Shown: positions 8,720 to 13,460 of the stretch, one piece after another
Layout: every line of letters begins with the position of its first letter
Position numbering within the stretch: position 1 is the first letter of the stretch
Assembly: GCA_043778575.1 (NCBI GenBank)
Contig: JAYWFX010000006.1
Coordinates: forward strand, 1 to 13,460
DNA: 13,460 nt
Direction: 5' to 3'
DNA from: JAYWFX01 sp043778575
GTDB lineage: Bacteria > Patescibacteriota > JACMRA01
Position numbers and translations under genes: made by a program
The notes under the pieces: model-generated
Database searches by the model: none
Told to the model about the DNA's origin: nothing
The model's input: the letters and a program-made list of their open reading frames with translations, nothing else

Positions 8720-9352
8720 ATGCAAGATAGTCTTGGAGATGAGTTACGTGTGGTGAGTCGACTATATCGCACGAGAGTTGAGTTGTCTCAGTCGCAAGCA
8801 CTCTCAAATTGTATTACTCTAATCTCAATCGCTTATTGCTTAGGTGGTCTGTTTCTTTTTGATGAGATATCACCCCAGCATAAATCTATTCCACTGGTCA
8901 TCACATTTACAAGTCTATTTGTTTTGGGATACCGTAGATCCAATAAAGCTATGATTGTAGGTTTCGAAGCTAGAACAGCATTGTATAATCTTTCCAAGGA
9001 ATCGCAACCAAAGAAAATTGAAGACCAGTTAGAGGAGGTTTATCAGCTTATTTTGCAAGCACTAGATGCAGTTCCAAAATCTGGAAATCAGGCTGATATA
9101 CAAATGTGGTGCGATGTCATAGAGGAGGTTGCTATTCACTCGATCCACAAACAACCAGACGAACTATATAGTCTAAAATCTCTAGCGAGGAATTGCGGTA
9201 TCATTCAAGCTGAGCTCAATTCACCCAGTGCTCAATCATCAAAAATCCGAGATCTCAGAGCTAGTACGCAACATTTTTTAGCCATCGTTCGCAAACATTT
9301 TTGTCATATTCAGCCAGTACAAGATATTTTGGACATCTACGACTCACTCTGA
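8720..9352 (+). CDS. Two-helix membrane protein with helical cytoplasmic domain, unknown function
   Basis: The 210-residue protein starts with a charged amphipathic segment (1-27), then two membrane helices (about 29-48 and 57-71) joined by a short loop. The Arg pair in YRRSNK just after the second helix suggests that both ends are cytoplasmic. Residues 75-210 are mostly alpha-helical: EDQLEEVYQLILQALDAV (101-118), an IQMWCDVIEEVAIHSIH stretch (127-143) and a final helix after 172. I do not recognise the family. The arrangement of a short N-terminal helix, a two-helix hairpin and a helical tail resembles SLATT-type two-helix proteins in outline only; no diagnostic motif is seen. ATG 8720 is chosen over a TTG at 8714. 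It lies 20 bases after the preceding gene, so the two are probably cotranscribed. It ends with TGA, which supports the standard code. Confidence 0.85.
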   Translation: MQDSLGDELRVVSRLYRTRVELSQSQALSNCITLISIAYCLGGLFLFDEISPQHKSIPLVITFTSLFVLGYRRSNKAMIVGFEARTALYNLSKESQPKKIEDQLEEVYQLILQALDAVPKSGNQADIQMWCDVIEEVAIHSIHKQPDELYSLKSLARNCGIIQAELNSPSAQSSKIRDLRASTQHFLAIVRKHFCHIQPVQDILDIYDSL

Positions 9353-9353
9353 A

Positions 9354-9370
9354 CTCAAATCTAGTTTGAG
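9354..9370. terminator. Short hairpin between convergent genes, possible weak bidirectional terminator
   Basis: CTCAAA and TTTGAG form a perfect 6-base stem around the 5-base loop TCTAG. It lies two bases after the stop of the plus-strand gene and 26 bases beyond the stop of the converging minus-strand gene. There is no run of T on either side, so it is not a classic intrinsic terminator; its position is the main argument. Confidence 0.3.
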
Positions 9371-9396
9371 AATAAACTTCTTACAAAGAGGCTAAG

Positions 9397-10098
9397 CTAA
9401 TAACCTTGAGTGATAGTTTTTAGATTGTCATTGCCAGTGTTGGTGTTTAGGTATTGTTTACTGGCTTGGTTTGCTGCAAACAAAATAACAAACAAAATAA
9501 TGTTAACGACTATGAGTTTTTTATCTCCGGGATACTTTTGATCCATTCCAGCCTCATATTTTACTAGCTTAATCTCGTATTTGATGGTGTCTGTAATCCA
9601 GCTTACAGCGAATTCTGGGTACTTTCCCGTAACTAAAATCACCCAAAACGATAACCAAGCAAGAAAAGATGACACAATCTGACGGATACCTAGCCAAACA
9701 GTCTGCAACAAAATTAATACACTATAAAAGATTACACTCAGAGCAATCACGATAACCATGATTCTGGAGTATGATTCTTTTGGTTCGATATCTAGCTCAA
9801 AAATATCATCTTCATTGTTTGAGAAATCAAAACTTGGTAAATTGTCACTCATCCCATAAAAAAACAATTGCACTCTGATAGAAAATCTAGTGAGCCCAAG
9901 GCGATAATCAAAAGCAATTTTGGGGTATTTGCCACTGACAACCAGAGCGACAAACCCATAAAAACCGACAAAAGCATATCCGATATAGGCAAAGAGTAGA
10001 AAAACAATAACTGGAATATAGGCAATCCATCCAAAAACTGCACGCAGTATAGCTATCAGACGTGAGTTAGATTCAGGAATAGTTAGTGAAAAATGCAT
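9397..10098 (-). CDS. Duplicated DUF4389 membrane protein
   Basis: The 233-residue protein contains two copies of the DUF4389 pattern. The first has two membrane helices (about 17-54) followed by SGKYPK, FDYRLGLTRFSIRVQLFFYG and LPSF (55-90). The second has helices at about 112-155, then TGKYPE and a degenerate copy of the same amphipathic segment (156-190). A final helix (about 194-210) precedes a polar tail. The GKYP element at 56-59 and 158-161 marks the duplication. DUF4389 proteins are small membrane proteins of unknown biochemical role; fused double copies are known in the family. The acidic linker 94-108 separates the halves. ATG 10098 is the natural start, shortly before the first helix. 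The gene converges on the 7065-9352 pair and diverges from the lectin gene, sharing a 129-base control region that contains a palindrome. Confidence 0.85.
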   Translation of the reverse strand: MHFSLTIPESNSRLIAILRAVFGWIAYIPVIVFLLFAYIGYAFVGFYGFVALVVSGKYPKIAFDYRLGLTRFSIRVQLFFYGMSDNLPSFDFSNNEDDIFELDIEPKESYSRIMVIVIALSVIFYSVLILLQTVWLGIRQIVSSFLAWLSFWVILVTGKYPEFAVSWITDTIKYEIKLVKYEAGMDQKYPGDKKLIVVNIILFVILFAANQASKQYLNTNTGNDNLKTITQGY

Positions 10099-10122
10099 AA
10101 CGAAACTCAGTGGAATGCTAGG

Positions 10123-10137
10123 ATTGTTGTCAACAAT
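10123..10137. promoter_or_regulatory. Perfect 7-1-7 palindrome, candidate operator in divergent control region
   Basis: ATTGTTG, a single T, then CAACAAT. It is placed 24 bases before the DUF4389 start codon and 90 bases before the lectin start codon. It contains TTGTCA on the plus strand and TTGACA on the minus strand, so a bound dimeric regulator would cover a possible -35 element for both genes. The plus-strand box has a GATAAA 18 bases on (10151-10156); no good -10 is seen for the minus strand. Confidence 0.5.
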
Positions 10138-10156
10138 ACTCTTGCATAAAGATAAA
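10127..10156 (+). promoter_or_regulatory. Candidate promoter of the secreted lectin gene
   Basis: TTGTCA (10127-10132) and GATAAA (10151-10156) are 18 bases apart and would give a leader of roughly 65 bases. The leader is pyrimidine-rich, with no Shine-Dalgarno before ATG 10228. The -10 match is only four of six, so this is tentative; the overlap with the palindrome is the reason to list it. Confidence 0.3.
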
Positions 10157-10227
10157 AAATGTGCTTATTTTATTTTCACTAACACGTTTAGTTTTCTTTT
10201 TTCAAACAACTATTTGTCTCTCTCAAT

Positions 10228-13200
10228 ATGCTTTCACGTTTCCGTTTCGGTGCTGCTGTGGTCTATACATTTTTTTTCGCAACCGCACTTCTCTTAGTTA
10301 CTTGTTTTTCTCCAGCACTCTCACCGCTAGCACTTGCTGAACCAAAATTCCCTCAAAAAATAGACAGTATATCATCAAACAAAACTCCAAATGCAGACTC
10401 TCCTGTTTTGCCTCAGGTTTCTCCAAATCTAAGCACAACAACCTGTGAAGACGCATCAAAACTCATCGAAGATGTCACCAAACGGACAGAATACCTAAAA
10501 GTCTACAGCTTACCAAACTCAACCAAGCAAATGGGTTGTAGCTACTCTCAAAAAATAAACTACACCAATAAAACTACTGGGAAAATAGAACCAATCAATA
10601 GCTATCTAAAGAAAGATGGTAAAAACTATACAAACATAGCCAACGAGTTCAAGGTGAGTTTTGCAGAAGATCCAAACAATGGCTGGTCATTTGAATCGGA
10701 CGCAACAACAATCAAAGTCACCAAGGTTTCAATAGCTGGAAAATCTCTCAACACAAAGGATGAAAAAGGAAAAAAGCTGACTCCAACTCTGGATAAAAAC
10801 ACGATTACGTTTTCAGAGGTTTTACCTGCCATTGATTTACTCTATATCGTTGATAACGAGGGTGTATCCAAACAGTTTGTCCTCAAAACTAAAGAAGCAC
10901 TCAAAAATGATCTTTCCCAAATTGAGTTTATCCTAGATTCGAACAAAAAGATTGCCAAGAAAAATGACAAAAAAGATACAGACAATTCTGATGACAAGAA
11001 AGCCTATAGACAAAAACGAGATCAAGCCCTCATTGACCTCCAGTCCAAAATCAAAAAATCAAAAACAGTAATCTCTGACAAAACAGATAAAAAAACTGGT
11101 GAAATTGATGAAAAAGACACTCAAAAAATCCAACTTGAGACTGACAAAATCGTGGAAAAAGCTGATAGTAGTGATACAATTACCTTAGAGAGTGATGACA
11201 AAAAAATTGATACCAAAGTAACTCTCACACCTCCAGTTTCCTTTGATAAAAAATCTACTATCAAAAATAATCCAGAGACATTTAAGATATCATCGGATGG
11301 GAAAAAGATGACAATACTTCCTGATCAAGAATATTTAAATTCAGCTGAGCGAGAGTTTCCAATTAGTATTGATCCCGGCTTCAAATATGTCGGTCCTTCT
11401 GCAGATGCTTTTGTCCGAAAAAATGCAATCAACGCACCACAAGGATCATTCAACAGTGGTTTTCTGAGTGTAGGTGGTAATTTTAATGATACCTCAAATA
11501 ATTGGGGATGGATGAATACAACACGAACTTTTATGAAGTTTCAAATCCCGGGCGACGTGCGTGGCGATGCTTCTATCGAAAATGCCAAGCTCATAGTGTA
11601 TCAGTACAACACATTTAATATACCTAGCGGATCTACTTTCAAAGCCAATATTGGTCGACTGTACAATGATTTTGATGAAAATAACGTGACTTGGAGCAAT
11701 TCAGCTGGTTTTGGCTGGAGCGGGAGCTATGGATCGATAACCTTTGATAACACAAATCGAGCAGACTACAATGGGGCTCAGTACCGAGAATCTAGTGATA
11801 TTGGTGCTCTCATTAGAGATAATATCCGAGATGCTGGTTCAATGATAAAGCTAGTCATGGTAGATGAAAATGAAGGTGCGAATCGAGGTACAGCTTTTTG
11901 CTCAAAAGAAGCCACAGCCCAACCATGTCAGTCATCGGGTGGAGTTCACATACCGTATATCCAATTCTTTTACAACAATCGACCTACTCAACCAATCGCT
12001 TACAGACCAGATAATAGTGAAGTGGTTTCCAGTTGTGATAAATCCATCTACAACAACACAGATCCATACAGCTCAGTGGTGAGAAATGATCCTCTTCAAA
12101 TTACTCGCTGCAATCCAAACCAAAACGTAACCTACGAGATTCAAAACATCAATGACGGTGATTATCTGTCAAATCCGTGTGAGGCTGGAAATAATGCTGG
12201 AGCAAAGATTGTGCACGTGGAAAATATGACAAAACCTGCCAGTGCGTACTGGTTTACTGGTAGGATGCCTAGCTGCGGTAACCAAAACTTTACTCTTGGG
12301 ACACCAAACGGTCGCTACGATTGGGCTGCGGTAAATCAAGATGGCTATAATATGGAGTCACCTTGGTCAAATGCACGAAGTTTTACAGTAGATTCTCAAC
12401 CCCCAGTCCAGATATCAGAACCTAAAGCCCCTGAGTTTTCAGCTGGTAATCAAATCCAATACCAAGTCGGGCAATACGCAGATAATCTCTTGAATAAAAC
12501 TGCGATTATCCCACTGGGCGGGCAGGTAAAAACCGGTGCAATCAGGACTCTTTCTACTAAGTCTACACAAAATGAAAAAGTCCAAATCGAGAAAAACATA
12601 ACTATTTTAGGTGGAGTGGCGACCAACGGTATTCAGGCTACTCTGGGTGACTTAGCTCAGACAAACAGTGATAAATTCGTTTGGGACGGATTGTATTTTA
12701 GATCGGCATTGAATCAAAATAAGTGTCTACGTGCAGATTCTGCGAGTACAATTAGTTCGGGTGCTGCTCTCAAAATTGGTGATTGTGCCCCAGAAGTAAA
12801 TCAACAGTTTGTTTTTATCCCAAGCACGAACCAGTATCAACTCAAAAATTACTTTGGTGCTCAATTAGGATTTGCCGCAGGAGCCAAAACAAACCTCTGT
12901 CTAGCTACTGAAAATGGTGATTGGGAAACAGGTGCTAAGATTGTCGTAAAGACATGCAGTCCTGACTTTAATCAAAAGTGGTCATTTCAAGCCGTTTCTG
13001 GTTTAGACGCTACTCAGGTAATAGAAAGTGATGGTTCTCAAGGTGCTAATGGTACAAAAGTATGGCTCTCTGGGCCGGGAAACAACGGCTATGGATATGT
13101 TCACCAACAGTGGGTACTCAATGGAACTGAAATCAAATCGGGTCAAAATCGCTGTCTCGATGTAGTTGGTGGAAATGTAACCAATGGTGCTCAGCTCCAA

Positions 13201-13460
13201 TTATGGGACTGCAACCAATCTCCAGCCCAGCAGTGGATCTACACCAAAGACAAACAAATCAAACTCGCTGCCTATCTAAATTTTTGTATAGATTTACCAA
13301 ATGCAGGCGGAAGAGTGACATTTACTGGTATTTGGATATTTGCATGTAACGATACTCAACCGCAACAATTTGACATGGTTGATGTATCACCTCGATCAAT
13401 ACGAAAGATGAATCAAACAAAATCACTCTACTCTGAGTGTAGAAACCCTAATCCATATTG
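10228..13460 (+). CDS. Large secreted DNRLRE and ricin-type beta-trefoil lectin protein (3' end cut by window)
   Basis: The frame is open from ATG 10228 to the right edge (1077 codons). Residues 1-37 are a signal peptide ending in ALA. Residues 75-235 plus 340-386 resemble the region that precedes DNRLRE domains in wall and RHS-type proteins: FSEVLPAIDLLYIVDNEG, then SSDGKKMTILPDQEYLNSAE in two pieces and FPISIDPG just before the domain. Residues 235-340 are a Lys/Asp-rich insert. A DNRLRE domain spans about 388-583, with RTFMKFQIPG and NVTWSNS. An Ig/Fn3-like region with several cysteines runs from about 585 to 725. From about 823 there are ricin-type beta-trefoil repeats, with QxW/QxF motifs at Q859, Q916, Q960, Q1001 and Q1046 and RCLDVVGG between them. 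More than one trefoil is therefore present or starting. The protein probably acts outside the cell as a glycan-binding or adhesive surface protein; whether an enzyme or toxin domain follows is unknown. It diverges from the DUF4389 gene. Confidence 0.9.
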   Translation, partial: MLSRFRFGAAVVYTFFFATALLLVTCFSPALSPLALAEPKFPQKIDSISSNKTPNADSPVLPQVSPNLSTTTCEDASKLIEDVTKRTEYLKVYSLPNSTKQMGCSYSQKINYTNKTTGKIEPINSYLKKDGKNYTNIANEFKVSFAEDPNNGWSFESDATTIKVTKVSIAGKSLNTKDEKGKKLTPTLDKNTITFSEVLPAIDLLYIVDNEGVSKQFVLKTKEALKNDLSQIEFILDSNKKIAKKNDKKDTDNSDDKKAYRQKRDQALIDLQSKIKKSKTVISDKTDKKTGEIDEKDTQKIQLETDKIVEKADSSDTITLESDDKKIDTKVTLTPPVSFDKKSTIKNNPETFKISSDGKKMTILPDQEYLNSAEREFPISIDPGFKYVGPSADAFVRKNAINAPQGSFNSGFLSVGGNFNDTSNNWGWMNTTRTFMKFQIPGDVRGDASIENAKLIVYQYNTFNIPSGSTFKANIGRLYNDFDENNVTWSNSAGFGWSGSYGSITFDNTNRADYNGAQYRESSDIGALIRDNIRDAGSMIKLVMVDENEGANRGTAFCSKEATAQPCQSSGGVHIPYIQFFYNNRPTQPIAYRPDNSEVVSSCDKSIYNNTDPYSSVVRNDPLQITRCNPNQNVTYEIQNINDGDYLSNPCEAGNNAGAKIVHVENMTKPASAYWFTGRMPSCGNQNFTLGTPNGRYDWAAVNQDGYNMESPWSNARSFTVDSQPPVQISEPKAPEFSAGNQIQYQVGQYADNLLNKTAIIPLGGQVKTGAIRTLSTKSTQNEKVQIEKNITILGGVATNGIQATLGDLAQTNSDKFVWDGLYFRSALNQNKCLRADSASTISSGAALKIGDCAPEVNQQFVFIPSTNQYQLKNYFGAQLGFAAGAKTNLCLATENGDWETGAKIVVKTCSPDFNQKWSFQAVSGLDATQVIESDGSQGANGTKVWLSGPGNNGYGYVHQQWVLNGTEIKSGQNRCLDVVGGNVTNGAQLQLWDCNQSPAQQWIYTKDKQIKLAAYLNFCIDLPNAGGRVTFTGIWIFACNDTQPQQFDMVDVSPRSIRKMNQTKSLYSECRNPNPY

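Noticed and set aside
9350..9364. Possible TGA recoding (glycine code of some CPR lineages), with readthrough to TAG at 9362
   Set aside because: No TGA occurs in frame inside any of the long genes. A recoded genome would be expected to use TGA often for glycine.
1..13460. tRNA, rRNA, CRISPR array, insertion sequence or phage gene
   Set aside because: No cloverleaf-like sequence, regular spaced repeat, transposase motif or structural phage protein was found on reading both strands.

Overview
This is a moderately AT-rich bacterial window carrying seven protein genes, two of them cut by the window edges. No RNA gene, CRISPR array, insertion sequence or phage gene is visible. All long frames read under the standard bacterial code. 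TGA is a real stop (9350-9352) and never occurs inside the large frames, which argues against the TGA=glycine lineages. Weak or absent Shine-Dalgarno sites, large secreted multidomain surface proteins and several orphan membrane proteins would fit a Patescibacteria/CPR organism such as a Saccharibacterium. That is an inference from style; no marker gene is present.

Left block (1-6989), all on the minus strand, in transcription order: a 14-helix MFS drug-type exporter, a SWIM/SNF2 helicase 54 bases further on, then a secreted clan GH-A-like glycoside hydrolase with a C-terminal bacterial Ig domain that runs off the left edge. The hydrolase has its own near-consensus promoter, with TTTACA and TATATT separated by 17 bases, that overlaps the end of the helicase frame. 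The exporter and helicase may be cotranscribed, while the hydrolase is probably transcribed separately.

Middle block: diverging from the exporter, two plus-strand genes sit 20 bases apart (7065-9352). They encode a membrane-anchored protein of about 544 residues with a large extracytoplasmic part, and a two-helix membrane protein of 210 residues with a helical cytoplasmic tail. I recognise neither. They look like a two-gene unit and are the best candidate here for something undescribed. A minus-strand gene for a duplicated DUF4389 membrane protein converges on them, with a short hairpin in the 44-base gap.

Right block: diverging from the DUF4389 gene across 129 bases that hold a perfect 7-1-7 palindrome, a very large secreted protein begins and runs off the right edge. 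It has a signal peptide, an N-terminal region like those preceding DNRLRE domains in wall and RHS-type proteins, a lysine-rich segment, a DNRLRE domain, an Ig/Fn3-like region and ricin-type beta-trefoil lectin repeats with five QxW/QxF motifs.

Taken together, both edges encode secreted carbohydrate-active or carbohydrate-binding proteins and the interior is rich in membrane proteins. The window therefore looks like a cell-envelope and surface-interaction region with a chromatin-remodeller-type helicase embedded in it. No intergenic gap exceeds 130 bases.
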